From assembly GCF_002003465.1 (NCBI RefSeq), contig NZ_BDDQ01000018.1, forward strand, positions 56,048 to 120,047: 64,000 nucleotides of DNA, written 5' to 3'. Each line of letters begins with the position of its first letter. The first letter of the stretch is position 1. This DNA is from Caenibacillus caldisaponilyticus. GTDB lineage: Bacteria; Bacillota; Bacilli; Bacillales; Sporolactobacillaceae. The notes under the pieces are model-generated. The model worked only from the letters and a program-made list of their open reading frames with translations, did no database searches and had not been told where the DNA came from. Of this stretch, positions 1 through 8,916 are shown piece by piece. The translations under genes were made by a program, and so were the position numbers.

Positions 1-132
1 ACGGCGAAAGCCAAGATCGAAACGCTCAATCACTACGGCATCAAAGTGGCGCCGACCCCGGCGGTCATCGGGGAGACGCTCATCTCCGTCTTGAAAGAAC
101 GCGGCCTCTACGAAAAATGCCTCATTCAATAA
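1..132 (+). CDS. sucD: Succinate-CoA ligase, alpha subunit (3' end only)
   Basis: This is the last 43 codons and TAA stop of SucD, the ADP/GDP-forming succinyl-CoA synthetase alpha subunit of the citric acid cycle. The frame is open from base 1. The reading TAKAKIETLNHYGIKVAPTP followed by an IGETL...VLKERGLYEKC tail matches the family's C-terminal end, where the subunit closes with the AETPSxMGETL-type helix. The catalytic histidine and CoA-binding domain lie upstream of the window. In Bacillus sucCD lies directly before dprA, as here. A hairpin terminator follows 7 bases after the stop, so sucCD appears to end transcriptionally here. The identification rests on 43 residues plus gene order. 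Confidence 0.9.
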   Translation, partial: TAKAKIETLNHYGIKVAPTPAVIGETLISVLKERGLYEKCLIQ

Positions 133-139
133 CGGTTTG

Positions 140-170
140 GAGCTCCCGCTTGACCGGGAGCTCTTTTTTT
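140..170 (+). terminator. Rho-independent terminator after sucD
   Basis: A 9-bp perfect stem (GAGCTCCCG / CGGGAGCTC, arms 140-148 and 155-163) with a 6-base loop is followed by seven T residues. It separates sucCD from dprA. Confidence 0.93.
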
Positions 171-297
171 GGCAAAAGCGGCGCTTGGCAGAGCGGCGGG
201 CTCACGGCATGATTGAAGAAGGAAAATCAAAACGGGGTATGGAATATAGATGATTGGCCTCAAATCCAAGAATCCATGAAAAGAGGGGCGTTTTCTT

Positions 298-1188
298 TTG
301 AGTGTCCAAGAAAGATTGTTTCATGTCCACCTGTGCCGCGGCATCGGCCGACGCGGCATCCGGCGCTTGCTCCGTCAAGATCCGGACCTTGAACGGCTGT
401 ACGATCTGACCGAACGCGACCTCATCCTCGACTTTCGCCTCCGCGCCGACCAGGCCGAGCAGTTCCTCCGCGATCTCCGCACCGTTGATCCCTGCGCAAA
501 GAAAGCGTTCTATGGCAAACAAGGCATCCAAACGCTCACCTTTTTTGACGATGATTATCCGCTTCCATTCAAACACATCCCCGATCCCCCGTGGGTTTTA
601 TACGTGATGGGTCATCCGGAATATCTGCGCTCAGAACCGATGCTCGCCGTCGTCGGCACCCGCCATCCCAGTGAAGACGGTTTGAAAAGCATGGAGCGCA
701 TTCTGAAGCCTCTCGTTGCCGAAGGCTGGACGATCGTCAGCGGGCTCGCGGTCGGCGTCGACGGCTTCGCTCACCGGCTAGCGCTGGCGTCCAAAACGGT
801 CGCCGTTCTCGGCTCCGGCCTCAACCATCCCTATCCTCGCCAAAACTTATGGCTGTTCGATAAGATCAAAGCCGAACATGTCATCATCAGCGAATATCCG
901 CCGGAAACGCCCCCGGCGCGCCATCGGTTTCCGGAAAGAAATCGCCTGATCAGCGGGCTTGCTTTCGGGACGCTCGTCGTGGAAGCCCGGGAAAAGAGCG
1001 GCTCGTTGATCACCGCGGACCAAGCTTTGGAACAAGGAAGGGAAGTCTTTGCGCTTCCCGGATCGATCTTGAATCCGAATGCCGCCGGGACAAACGCGCT
1101 CATCCAGCAAGGCGCCAAACTCGTCCGCACCGCCCAGGACATCCGCGAGGAATGGGCGGCGCGCCGCATCGCGGGCGAGTCCACTTAA
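298..1188 (+). CDS. dprA: DNA-processing protein DprA/Smf
   Basis: DprA binds incoming single-stranded DNA during natural transformation and loads RecA on it. The 296-residue protein has an N-terminal helical region (about 1-75) and the DprA Rossmann-like fold from about residue 105. Visible motifs are AVVGTRHPS, SGLAVGVDGFAH, VLGSGLNHPYP, FPERNRLISGL and EKSGSLITADQAL, the last two being the family signature. Length equals the B. subtilis protein. The start is TTG at 298, preceded by AAGAGGGG at good spacing; no better ATG is in frame. The loop after GFAHRLAL is a few residues shorter than usual. It lies between sucD and topA as in Bacillus. Presence alone does not prove competence, since dprA is widespread. 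Confidence 0.95.
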   Translation: MSVQERLFHVHLCRGIGRRGIRRLLRQDPDLERLYDLTERDLILDFRLRADQAEQFLRDLRTVDPCAKKAFYGKQGIQTLTFFDDDYPLPFKHIPDPPWVLYVMGHPEYLRSEPMLAVVGTRHPSEDGLKSMERILKPLVAEGWTIVSGLAVGVDGFAHRLALASKTVAVLGSGLNHPYPRQNLWLFDKIKAEHVIISEYPPETPPARHRFPERNRLISGLAFGTLVVEAREKSGSLITADQALEQGREVFALPGSILNPNAAGTNALIQQGAKLVRTAQDIREEWAARRIAGEST

Positions 1189-1347
1189 CTTTGTGGCCGA
1201 TAAAGGCTGCGACGTGCGCCGATCCGTCCTGGCTGCAGGCATGTCGCTTTCCGGAGTGTTCGACAGCGGAGAACGCGGTCTCCAAGCGGTTGGGCAAAAT
1301 GGAAACCCCTGTAGATACGCTGGCGCCATTCATGATGCATCATTTGG

Positions 1348-1377
1348 CTGTCAAAATTTTATGGGGACGAATATAAT
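1348..1377 (+). promoter_or_regulatory. Candidate upstream sigma-A promoter of topA
   Basis: CTGTCA (1348-1353) and a perfect TATAAT (1372-1377) are separated by 18 bases. The -35 box matches consensus at 4 of 6 positions. The transcript would carry a leader of roughly 125 bases before topA. Confidence 0.45.
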
Positions 1378-1438
1378 AATAAAGCGTGTCCCGTTCACAT
1401 TAAATAAATAATGAAAAAGAGTTTCTTGGCGCTCTCAT

Positions 1439-1467
1439 TTGACAAACGGATATACAGTCTTTAAGAT
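1439..1467 (+). promoter_or_regulatory. Candidate sigma-A promoter of topA
   Basis: A perfect TTGACA (1439-1444) is followed after 17 bases by TAAGAT (1462-1467, 4 of 6 matches). It lies about 40 bases before the topA start. The TTG of the -35 box is in frame with topA, so an automatic annotation could wrongly begin the gene here. Confidence 0.6.
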
Positions 1468-1510
1468 AAGTGAAGATTTGATACTTTTTCAAAGAGGGGA
1501 GTGCCTTCTT

Positions 1511-3583
1511 ATGGCGGATTACTTGGTAATCGTCGAATCCCCGGCCAAAGCGAAAACGATCAAGCGTTACCTTGGCAATAAATATCAGGTCAAAGCCTCC
1601 ATGGGGCACATTCGCGATCTGCCAAAGAGCAAAATGGGCGTTGACATAAAAAACGGCTATGAGCCGAGCTACATTACCATTCGCGGAAAAGGGCCGATCT
1701 TGAAGGAATTGCGGACGGCCGCCAAGAAGGCGAAAAAGGTGTATCTCGCCGCCGACCCCGACCGGGAAGGGGAAGCGATCGCCTGGCACCTCGCGAACAC
1801 GTTGGACATCGACATCGAGTCCGATTGCCGCGTCGTCTTCAACGAAATCACGAAGCCGGCCATCAAAGAGGCTTTCAAACATCCGCGCGCGATCAACATG
1901 GATCTCGTCGATGCTCAACAAGCCCGGCGTGTGCTCGACCGCCTCGTCGGTTACAACATTAGCCCGTTGCTCTGGAAAAAAGTGAAAAAAGGTTTAAGCG
2001 CGGGACGCGTCCAATCCGTGGCGCTGCGGCTGATCATTGAACGGGAAAGAGAAATTCAGCAGTTCGTTCCGGAAGAATATTGGACGATCGAAGGCCAGTT
2101 CCGGACGGGCGACGCGACGTTTTCGGCGCATTTTTACGGCCTGGACGGCAAAAAGACCGAGCTGAAATCGAAGAAGGACGTCGACGCCGTCCTGAAGGCG
2201 TTAAACGGCGAGACATTTACCGTCGCGTCGGTCACGAAAAAGGAACGGCTTCGCCAACCCGCTCCGCCTTTCATCACGTCGACGCTGCAGCAAGAAGCCG
2301 CCCGCAAGTTGAATTTTCGGGCGAAGAAAACGATGATGATCGCCCAACAGCTTTACGAAGGCGTCGACATCGGCAAAGAAGGCGCCACCGGTCTCATCAC
2401 CTATATGAGAACGGATTCGACGCGCGTGTCGGACGTCGCCCGTTCAGAAGCGCGGGAATACATCCAGAAAACGTTCGGAGAGCCTTACGTCGGCCAAGGG
2501 AAAGGGCCGGCGAAAAAAGCGGAAAACGCGCAGGACGCCCATGAAGCGATCCGCCCGACCTCCGTTCATCTCTTGCCGAGCGACGTCAAACCGTATTTAA
2601 GCCGCGATCAATACCGGCTCTACAAGCTGATTTGGGAGCGGTTCGTCGCCAGTCAAATGGCTCCGGCCGTCCTCGATACCGTCCGCGCCGACTTGGAAAA
2701 CGGCTCCGTTGTTTTCCGCGCCAACGGTTCGAAGGTGAAGTTTCCCGGATTCATGAAAGTCTATATCGAGGGCAGCGACGACGGCAAAGGTGAAGAAGAA
2801 AACTTTCTTCCGGAGCTTGAAGAAAAGATGACGGTGACGATGGAAAAAATCGATCCGAAACAACACTTCACGCAGCCGCCGCCGCGTTATACGGAAGCGC
2901 GGCTTGTCCGGACGATGGAGGAACTCGGCATCGGGCGCCCGTCAACGTACGCGCCGACCATCGATACCCTGCAGCGCCGGCATTATGTCGTGTTGGAGGA
3001 TCGCAAATTCGTCCCGACCGAACTCGGCGAAGTGGTTTTAGAACTCATTCTTGAATTTTTTCCTGAAATCATCGACGTCGATTTCACGGCGAAAATGGAA
3101 AATGACCTCGATGCGATCGAAGAGGGCAAGGTCAAATGGATCGAAATCATCGACCGCTTCTATAAAGAATTTGAAAAGCGTCTCAAAACCGCTGAGAAAG
3201 AGATGAAGCAGGTCGAAATTCAGGATGAGCGCGCCGGCATTTTGTGTGAAAAATGCGGCCACGAGATGGTTTATAAAATGGGCCGGTACGGAAAATTCTT
3301 GGCGTGTTCGAATTTTCCTGAATGCCGCAATACGAAGCCCATTCTTAAAACCATCGGTGTCAAATGCCCGTCGTGCGGCGAAGGCGAAATCGTTGAACGG
3401 CAGAGCAAAAAGCGCCGCCTCTTTTACGGTTGCAGCCGTTATCCGGATTGCGATTTCGTCTCATGGGACAAACCCATCGCAAGGACGTGCCCGAAATGCG
3501 GCCAATGGCTCTTCGAGAAAAAGGGCAAAAACGGCGGCCACATTCAATGCGCCGCTTGCGATTATACCGAGCCACTCAGCTAG
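1511..3583 (+). CDS. topA: DNA topoisomerase I
   Basis: Type IA topoisomerase that relaxes negatively supercoiled DNA by transient single-strand cleavage. The 690-residue protein begins with the TOPRIM domain, with the metal-binding DPDREGEA motif at about 82-89. The catalytic tyrosine is Y298 in [10 protein letters not shown]. Three C-terminal zinc-finger modules follow (about 575-690) with CEKCGH...CSNFPEC, CPSCGE...CSRYPDC and CPKCGQ...CAAC. Size and domain order equal B. subtilis TopA (691 residues). I chose ATG 1511, preceded by AAAGAGGGGA; the frame is open from TTG 1439, but that TTG coincides with the -35 box. trmFO follows 28 bases later. Confidence 0.97.
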   Translation: MADYLVIVESPAKAKTIKRYLGNKYQVKASMGHIRDLPKSKMGVDIKNGYEPSYITIRGKGPILKELRTAAKKAKKVYLAADPDREGEAIAWHLANTLDIDIESDCRVVFNEITKPAIKEAFKHPRAINMDLVDAQQARRVLDRLVGYNISPLLWKKVKKGLSAGRVQSVALRLIIEREREIQQFVPEEYWTIEGQFRTGDATFSAHFYGLDGKKTELKSKKDVDAVLKALNGETFTVASVTKKERLRQPAPPFITSTLQQEAARKLNFRAKKTMMIAQQLYEGVDIGKEGATGLITYMRTDSTRVSDVARSEAREYIQKTFGEPYVGQGKGPAKKAENAQDAHEAIRPTSVHLLPSDVKPYLSRDQYRLYKLIWERFVASQMAPAVLDTVRADLENGSVVFRANGSKVKFPGFMKVYIEGSDDGKGEEENFLPELEEKMTVTMEKIDPKQHFTQPPPRYTEARLVRTMEELGIGRPSTYAPTIDTLQRRHYVVLEDRKFVPTELGEVVLELILEFFPEIIDVDFTAKMENDLDAIEEGKVKWIEIIDRFYKEFEKRLKTAEKEMKQVEIQDERAGILCEKCGHEMVYKMGRYGKFLACSNFPECRNTKPILKTIGVKCPSCGEGEIVERQSKKRRLFYGCSRYPDCDFVSWDKPIARTCPKCGQWLFEKKGKNGGHIQCAACDYTEPLS

Positions 3584-3611
3584 AATCAGTTAGAAACGGG
3601 GGGATTCGCCG

Positions 3612-4919
3612 TTGGCAGTGAATCATGTGAACGTCATCGGAGCGGGTTTGGCCGGCAGCGAAGCCGCTTGGCACATCGCGAAGCTCGGCGTTCCCGTCAA
3701 GCTTTACGAAATGCGCCCGGTCAAACAGACGCCCGTCCATCATACAGGAGATTTCGCTGAACTCGTGTGCACCAATTCGTTGCGATCGAAGCGGCTGACG
3801 AACGCCGTTGGGGTTTTGAAAGAAGAAATGCGCCGGCTCGATTCCGTCATTATGGCCGCCGCCGATGAAACCGAAGTGCCGGCGGGCGGGGCGCTTGCGG
3901 TCGATCGCCACCGTTTTTCCCGCTTGGTGACCGAACGGGTCAAAAGCTTGCCGCTCGTCGAGGTCATTCATGAAGAAGTGACGGACATCCCGGACGGCAT
4001 CACTGTGGTGGCCACGGGCCCGCTTACTTCCGACGCGCTTTCCGAGAAGATCGCGCGTCTGACCGGTGAAGATTACCTTTATTTTTACGACTCCGTCGCG
4101 CCGATTATCGAGGCGGACAGCATCAATTGGGACAAGGTGTACTTTAAATCGCGCTACGATCGGGGCGAACCGGCGTACATCAACTGCCCGATGACGGAAG
4201 AGGAATTCGACCGGTTTTATGAGGCGCTCGTCACCGCCGAAAGAGCCGTGCCGAAGGACTTTGAGAAAGAAATCTATTTTGAAGGCTGCATGCCGGTGGA
4301 AGTCATGGCCAAGCGCGGCCGGGAAACCCTTTTGTTCGGTCCGTTGAAGCCGGTCGGCTTAAACCATCCGGAAACCGGCGAACAACCTTTTGCCGTCGTG
4401 CAGCTCAGACAAGACAATGCGTCCAAATCGTTGTACAATATTGTCGGGTTTCAAACCACTTTAAAGTGGGGCGAACAAAAACGGGTGATCCGAATGATCC
4501 CGGGGTTGGAAAACGCCCAAATCGTCCGGTACGGGGTTATGCATCGGAATACGTTCATCAATTCGCCCAAATTGCTCAAGCCGACCTATCAATATAAGGA
4601 CAGGGAGACGCTCTTCTTTGCCGGACAAATCACCGGCGTGGAAGGCTATGTGGAATCGGCGGCCGCAGGCATCGTTGCCGGCATTAATGCCGGCCGGCTG
4701 GCGCTCGGGTTGGATCCGATCGTGTTCCCGCCTGAAACGGCGATCGGCAGCATGGCGCATTACATTACGAGCGCCGATCCGGCCCATTTCCAACCGATGA
4801 ATGCCAATTTCGGCTTGTTCCCGCCGCTCGAACAGAAAATCAAAAACAAACAAGAGCGTTACGAAAAGTTGGCTGAACGAGCTCTGACCACAATTCAGAA
4901 TGTTGTTACAAAATTGTAA
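3612..4919 (+). CDS. trmFO: Methylenetetrahydrofolate-tRNA-(uracil-54) methyltransferase TrmFO
   Basis: Folate- and FAD-dependent enzyme that makes 5-methyluridine at position 54 in the T loop of tRNA. The 435-residue protein opens with the FAD-binding dinucleotide motif [11 protein letters not shown] (about residues 10-20), followed by the family signature CTNSLRSKR. The C-terminal part contains the [16 protein letters not shown] motif. The TTG start at 3612 follows an ACGGGGGGA ribosome binding site. In Bacillus the order is topA-trmFO(gid)-xerC(codV)-hslV, and the same order is seen here except that xerC is broken. A 12-bp inverted repeat follows the stop. Confidence 0.96.
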   Translation: MAVNHVNVIGAGLAGSEAAWHIAKLGVPVKLYEMRPVKQTPVHHTGDFAELVCTNSLRSKRLTNAVGVLKEEMRRLDSVIMAAADETEVPAGGALAVDRHRFSRLVTERVKSLPLVEVIHEEVTDIPDGITVVATGPLTSDALSEKIARLTGEDYLYFYDSVAPIIEADSINWDKVYFKSRYDRGEPAYINCPMTEEEFDRFYEALVTAERAVPKDFEKEIYFEGCMPVEVMAKRGRETLLFGPLKPVGLNHPETGEQPFAVVQLRQDNASKSLYNIVGFQTTLKWGEQKRVIRMIPGLENAQIVRYGVMHRNTFINSPKLLKPTYQYKDRETLFFAGQITGVEGYVESAAAGIVAGINAGRLALGLDPIVFPPETAIGSMAHYITSADPAHFQPMNANFGLFPPLEQKIKNKQERYEKLAERALTTIQNVVTKL

Positions 4920-4932
4920 AATCTATTGCAAG

Positions 4933-4965
4933 AGGCTCCTAAATTGTGATAAGATTTAGGAGCCT
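4933..4965 (+). terminator. Hairpin between trmFO and the xerC remnant
   Basis: Perfect 12-bp arms AGGCTCCTAAAT (4933-4944) and ATTTAGGAGCCT (4954-4965) with a 9-base loop. Only three T residues follow (TTTGG), so it is a weak intrinsic terminator at best. It could be an attenuator or a 3'-end stabilising structure for the trmFO message. Confidence 0.55.
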
Positions 4966-4985
4966 TTGGTATGAAGGGGGTAGCC

Positions 4986-5731
4986 GTGGAAGACAGGGTC
5001 CGTGCGTTTCTCCAGCATTTGGAACTCAAACGGCGAGCCTCAAGTTGATAGGCCTGTATCCACCGGCGCCGTCAAAGCGGCCAGCTTTGATGTGAATGTG
5101 AAATCCTGATCATTCGGGATTTCGGCGCCGTGACGCCGCCGATGTCTGCCTATATCTTTTCGCCTCGCTTGTGAAGGCGTGATGTCCGGCAGCCGGCCGC
5201 GGGCGGAAGCCCTTGGGGTTCAATTTGAGGCGGAAAACGGGTTTGCGAAACGCCTGTTCCCGTCGGTTGCACCCCCAAAAGGTCGCGACGGTTTCCGGAG
5301 TTTTTATATGGGCAAGAAATGGAAAAACTTTTTCATGTGTCGGATCGCACCTGCCCAACCGGTGGCGGGTGCGCGCGCGTGCGCATGAACAGCCACAAAG
5401 GCGGCCGATGACGATCCCGCCCTTCGGCGGATTGCGCGGTAAAAGGCAAATAGAAAAAATGCGCCGTCCCCGACCGCCTGCGCCCATTGGACGCCTGGGA
5501 AATCGATCGATTGCACGCGGGGATGGCATTCGTCCGAAGGCGCAGATGAGGCGCCGTTCGTCCGATCCAAAAGCGAACGGTCGTCGCTCCGGAGCTTTGG
5601 GCGATCGCCGGCCAATGGTTGAACGCGCAGTCCATTCGGCTCATGTTCATCCGCAAGCGCTCTTGCCCCACTCGTCCTTCATGCGAGAGCGGTTTGCGGC
5701 CCTTGGCCATGCCCATCTTTCCACAACCTAG
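4986..5731 (+). pseudogene. xerC: Decayed tyrosine recombinase XerC (CodV) remnant
   Basis: XerC, with XerD, resolves chromosome dimers at dif. Here only fossil pieces remain, in different frames. A GTG start with a good GGGGG ribosome site at 4986 encodes 20 residues (VEDRVRAFLQHLELKRRASS) resembling the XerC N-terminus, then TGA at 5046. Further matches are DAADVCLYLF (from 5132), GFRSFY...AQPVAG (from about 5293, like the ALRSFY...NPV segment), PLDAWEIDRL (from about 5485) and [11 protein letters not shown]...LGHAHLSTT (about 5649-5729), corresponding to the HPHxLRHSFAT...LGHxxLSTT end. The catalytic HxxR box is altered, and the segment with the first catalytic arginine is not recognisable. 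The position between trmFO and hslV is exactly that of codV in Bacillus. Each match alone is weak; collinearity and synteny carry the call. Confidence 0.8.
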
Positions 5732-5798
5732 AACTTTCGACTGGGAGAGGAACGAACGTCCGCGCGAAACACCGTCTTCGCGCTTAGGAGGGAAAACG

Positions 5799-6347
5799 TT
5801 GGACCCATCCATGACGTTTCACGGCACGACAATCTTTGCCATACAGCACAACGGGCAGAGCGCGATGGCCGGTGACGGTCAAGTGACGCTCGGCGAACGG
5901 GTGGTCATGAAACATACCGCTCGGAAAGTGCGCAGACTATATGAAGGGAAGGTCGTCGCGGGTTTTGCTGGATCCGTCGCCGATGCCTTTACTCTTTTCG
6001 AAAAATTCGAAGGGCGTTTGGAAAAGCACAACGGCAATTTAGTCAGAGCCGCCGTCGAATTGGCGAAAGAGTGGCGCAGCGACAAGATTTTGCGGCAGCT
6101 CGAAGCGATGCTGATCGCGATGAACAAGGAAAAACTCTTGCTCATTTCGGGGACCGGCGAAGTGATCGAGCCCGATGACGGCATTCTCGCGATCGGATCC
6201 GGCGGGCATTACGCGCTTGCGGCCGGACGAGCGCTGAAACGGTACGCCGGAGATATGAAAGCGGCCGATATCGCCCGCAAGGCGCTGGAAATCGCGAGCG
6301 AGATATGCGTGTTCACCAACGACCACATCATCGTGGAGGAGCTTTAA
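5799..6347 (+). CDS. hslV: ATP-dependent protease subunit HslV (ClpQ/CodW)
   Basis: Proteasome-like peptidase that forms dodecamers and degrades proteins fed by HslU. The 182-residue reading contains [52 protein letters not shown] (first part is diagnostic) and the conserved [13 protein letters not shown]. The TTG start at 5799 sits 6 bases after TAGGAGGG. ATG 5811 is in frame but 18 bases from that site. The choice matters because HslV works through an N-terminal hydroxyl residue: from ATG 5811 the mature enzyme would begin Thr-Phe-His-Gly, whereas B. subtilis begins with Ser. From the TTG, propeptide removal would be required. hslU follows 23 bases later. Confidence 0.95.
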   Translation: MDPSMTFHGTTIFAIQHNGQSAMAGDGQVTLGERVVMKHTARKVRRLYEGKVVAGFAGSVADAFTLFEKFEGRLEKHNGNLVRAAVELAKEWRSDKILRQLEAMLIAMNKEKLLLISGTGEVIEPDDGILAIGSGGHYALAAGRALKRYAGDMKAADIARKALEIASEICVFTNDHIIVEEL

Positions 6348-6370
6348 TCCCTTAAGGAGGCGTCCCATCC

Positions 6371-7765
6371 ATGTCTAGCGCTTTGACACCGAGGCAAATC
6401 GTCGAAAAGCTTGATCAGTATATCGTCGGCCAGGAAAAAGCGAAAAAAGCGGTGGCGATCGCGCTCAGGAACCGCTATCGGCGCAGTCTTTTGGATGAAA
6501 AGCTGCGTGAAGAAATCGTGCCGAAAAACATTTTGATGATCGGACCGACGGGTGTCGGCAAAACCGAGATCGCGCGACGCCTCGCCAAACTGGTCGGTGC
6601 GCCGTTCGTGAAATTGGAAGCGACCAAATTCACGGAGATCGGTTACGTGGGACGAGACGTCGAATCGATGGTGCGCGATCTCGTTGAAACGGCGATCCGT
6701 CTCGTCAAGGAAGAAAAGATGGCGGCCGTCCAGTCGCGCGCCGAAGAACTCGCCAACGAGCGTTTGGTGGAGCTTCTCGTTCCGTCGCGAAAAAAGACGC
6801 AAACGCCTAAAAATCCTTTCGAAATGATTTTTGGCGGCGGAAACGCCCAAGTGTCCGTTGACGACGACGAGGACGACCGTTCTCTTCGGGAGAAGCGCGA
6901 GCAAATGCGCAAGCTGTTGGCGCTCGGCGAACTCGAAGATCGCATGGTCACGGTGGAAGTCGAGGAAAGTCAGCAACCGGGCATGTTCGATCTTTTTCAA
7001 GGCGCTGGCATGGAACAGTTGGGGATGAGCATGCAAGATCTGCTCGGCAATGTGCTGCCCAAGCGGAAAAAGCGCCGGAAATTGACCGTGCGTGAAGCCC
7101 GGAAAGTGCTCGTGCAGGATGAGGCGCAAAAATTGATCGATATGGACGAAGTCATCCAAGAAGGCATCCAGCGCGCCGAACAGTCCGGCATCATCTTCCT
7201 GGATGAAATCGACAAAATTTGCGGCAAGAACCACCAATCCGGTGACGTTTCCCGCGAAGGCGTGCAAAGGGATATTTTGCCGATTGTCGAAGGATCGACC
7301 GTCATGACGAAATATGGCACGGTCAGAACGGACCACATCCTTTTCATCGCCGCCGGCGCTTTTCATATGGCGAAGCCTTCGGACCTCATTCCCGAGCTCC
7401 AAGGCCGGTTCCCGATCCGCGTGGAGCTCGACAGCCTGTCGGTCGACGATTTCGTCAACATCTTGACGAAACCGAACAACGCGTTGATCAAACAATATCA
7501 GGCGCTTTTGAAAACCGAAGGTATAGATGTTGAATTTTCAGACGAAGCTATACGTAAGATCGCGACCATCGCCTATGAGGTCAATCAGGAGACCGATGAC
7601 ATCGGGGCGCGGCGTTTACATACCATCTTGGAGAAACTTTTGGAGGATCTGCTGTTTGAGGCTCCGAACATTTCTCTCCAAACGGTGAAGATCACGCCGG
7701 AATATGTCGATGAAAAACTTGGAACAATCGCAAAAAATCGCGATTTAAGCCAATACATCTTGTAA
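6371..7765 (+). CDS. hslU: ATP-dependent protease ATPase subunit HslU (ClpY/CodX)
   Basis: AAA+ unfoldase partner of HslV. The 464-residue protein has Walker A GPTGVGKT at about 58-65, the adjacent [32 protein letters not shown] segment (first part shown is diagnostic), a charged, variable I-domain (about 110-245) and Walker [11 protein letters not shown] followed by the sensor region. The C-terminus ends in the YIL-type tail that docks into HslV (here QYIL). The start is ATG 6371 after AAGGAGG. Length matches the Bacillus protein (467). The gene pair precedes codY as in B. subtilis. Confidence 0.97.
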   Translation: MSSALTPRQIVEKLDQYIVGQEKAKKAVAIALRNRYRRSLLDEKLREEIVPKNILMIGPTGVGKTEIARRLAKLVGAPFVKLEATKFTEIGYVGRDVESMVRDLVETAIRLVKEEKMAAVQSRAEELANERLVELLVPSRKKTQTPKNPFEMIFGGGNAQVSVDDDEDDRSLREKREQMRKLLALGELEDRMVTVEVEESQQPGMFDLFQGAGMEQLGMSMQDLLGNVLPKRKKRRKLTVREARKVLVQDEAQKLIDMDEVIQEGIQRAEQSGIIFLDEIDKICGKNHQSGDVSREGVQRDILPIVEGSTVMTKYGTVRTDHILFIAAGAFHMAKPSDLIPELQGRFPIRVELDSLSVDDFVNILTKPNNALIKQYQALLKTEGIDVEFSDEAIRKIATIAYEVNQETDDIGARRLHTILEKLLEDLLFEAPNISLQTVKITPEYVDEKLGTIAKNRDLSQYIL

Positions 7766-7791
7766 ACAAATGACTAGGAGGATTGAAAACG

Positions 7792-8568
7792 ATGAATCTT
7801 TTGGAGAAAACGAGAAAAATCAACAATATGTTACAGAAAGCGGCAACGCCAGTTAACTTCAATGACATGGCTGAAACTCTGCGCGATGTCATCGAAGCGA
7901 ACGTCTTCGTGCTGAGCCGGCGCGGGAAGCTTCTCGGCATGGCGCTGAAATTGGAAATCGAAAACGAACGCATGAAGGAAATGTTCGAAAAACGGCAATT
8001 CCCGGAAGAATACACCCAAAGCTTATTTGCGATCAACGAAACATCGCCCAACCTTGACATCAACAGCCCGTACACCGCTTTCCCCGTCGAAAACAAGGAT
8101 CTGTTTGCCGATGGTTTGACGACGGTCGTTCCGATTGTCGGCGGCGGCGAACGCCTCGGCACCTTGCTCCTTGCCCGCTTGAACAAAACGTTCACGGAAG
8201 AGGATTTGATCTTGGCGGAATACGGCGCGACGGTCGTCGGCATGGAAATTCTCCGTGAAAAAACGGAAGAAATCGAAGAAGAAGCCCGCGAAAAAGCCGT
8301 CGTGCAAATGGCGATCAGCAGCCTCTCCTACAGCGAACTCGAAGCCATTGAACACATTTTCAATGAACTGGATGGAAAAGAAGGCCTGCTCGTGGCGAGC
8401 AAAATTGCCGACCGCGTCGGCATTACCCGTTCGGTGATCGTCAACGCGCTGCGCAAGCTGGAAAGCGCGGGCGTGATCGAATCCCGGTCGCTCGGCATGA
8501 AAGGGACTTACATCAAAGTCCTCAACGACAAATTCCTCGTGGAACTCGACCGAATTCGTCACGCTTAA
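7792..8568 (+). CDS. codY: GTP-sensing transcriptional pleiotropic repressor CodY
   Basis: Global regulator of Gram-positive bacteria that senses GTP and branched-chain amino acids through an N-terminal GAF domain and represses starvation, uptake and motility genes. The 258-residue protein begins [15 protein letters not shown], has SRRGKLLG and the ligand loop region, GGGERLGTL, and a C-terminal winged helix (about 203-235) with [20 protein letters not shown], essentially identical to the B. subtilis recognition helix. ATG 7792 was chosen over TTG 7783 because TAGGAGG (7775-7781) is 10 bases upstream and the N-terminus then aligns with MALLQKTR. A strong terminator follows. In B. subtilis CodY represses the adjacent fla/che operon. 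Confidence 0.98.
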   Translation: MNLLEKTRKINNMLQKAATPVNFNDMAETLRDVIEANVFVLSRRGKLLGMALKLEIENERMKEMFEKRQFPEEYTQSLFAINETSPNLDINSPYTAFPVENKDLFADGLTTVVPIVGGGERLGTLLLARLNKTFTEEDLILAEYGATVVGMEILREKTEEIEEEAREKAVVQMAISSLSYSELEAIEHIFNELDGKEGLLVASKIADRVGITRSVIVNALRKLESAGVIESRSLGMKGTYIKVLNDKFLVELDRIRHA

Positions 8569-8620
8569 TCCGGCCGATCAGGCATATACGCCTTCCCCGG
8601 AAAGCGCGTTGCTTTGATGA

Positions 8621-8659
8621 AACCCCTGTGACCCGTTAAGGTCATAGGGGTTTTTTTTT
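8621..8659 (+). terminator. Rho-independent terminator after codY
   Basis: A 13-bp stem with one G-T wobble (arms 8621-8633 and 8640-8652, AACCCCTGTGACC / GGTCATAGGGGTT) is followed by a run of T residues to 8659. It isolates the codY operon from the flagellar operon. Confidence 0.95.
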
Positions 8660-8775
8660 GCCCGAAAACCCCGTGGCGATGAGCGGCCGGAACGAATCAG
8701 GAGCAGCGCGGGCAACCCGATGGATATGAGGGGCTTGAAACCGCGAGATGCGCTTTGAGCGCCTAAATCGACCGG

Positions 8776-8797
8776 CTTGTGATCAATGTCTCACAAG
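8776..8797 (+). promoter_or_regulatory. Inverted repeat CTTGTGA-N8-TCACAAG, possible operator
   Basis: Perfect 7-bp arms (8776-8782 and 8791-8797) about 150 bases before flgB. The spacing of eight bases differs from the six of Crp/Fnr sites (TGTGA-N6-TCACA). Without a T tract it is not a terminator. It could bind a dimeric regulator of the flagellar operon; this is inference. Confidence 0.35.
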
Positions 8798-8850
8798 GGT
8801 GTCGAAAAAATAGTAAAAAGGACCTAAAGGTGTCCAGGACTTTTTTATCG

Positions 8851-8916
8851 AATTTTGTGGAAGGAGCGAGAAATATAATGACATGGGGCGAATTCTTGTT
8901 AAAATACTTATATAAT
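8851..8916 (+). promoter_or_regulatory. Tandem -10 boxes and CodY-like site before flgB
   Basis: Two perfect TATAAT boxes lie at 8874-8879 and 8911-8916, neither with a good -35 at 16-18 bases. Overlapping the -35 zone of the first is AATTTTGTGGAAGGA (8851-8865), which matches the CodY motif AATTTTCWGAAAATT at 10 of 15 positions, weak by itself. The B. subtilis fla/che promoter is known to be CodY-repressed, which makes the location suggestive. Confidence 0.4.

Larger units (their letters stand above)
1189..1510 (+). other. dprA-topA intergenic region
   Basis: About 320 bases without a convincing gene. The first 150 bases are GC-rich and show no protein similarity I recognise. The last 165 bases turn AT-rich and hold two promoter-like sequences, listed separately. 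ORFs here (for example in frame at 1079-1411) run out of the dprA frame and lack ribosome binding sites. Confidence 0.6.

Noticed and set aside
5179..5731. Open frames in the trmFO-hslV gap as new small proteins
   Set aside because: Their only recognisable parts are scattered pieces of XerC in different frames, so the region was called a pseudogene.
6344..7495. Minus-strand 383-codon open frame opposite hslU
   Set aside because: Codon-bias shadow; composition (many His, Phe, Asp, Arg) is typical of antisense translations in this genome.
8778..8795. Crp/Fnr binding site before flgB
   Set aside because: The half-sites TGTGA and TCACA are present, but the gap is eight bases instead of six.
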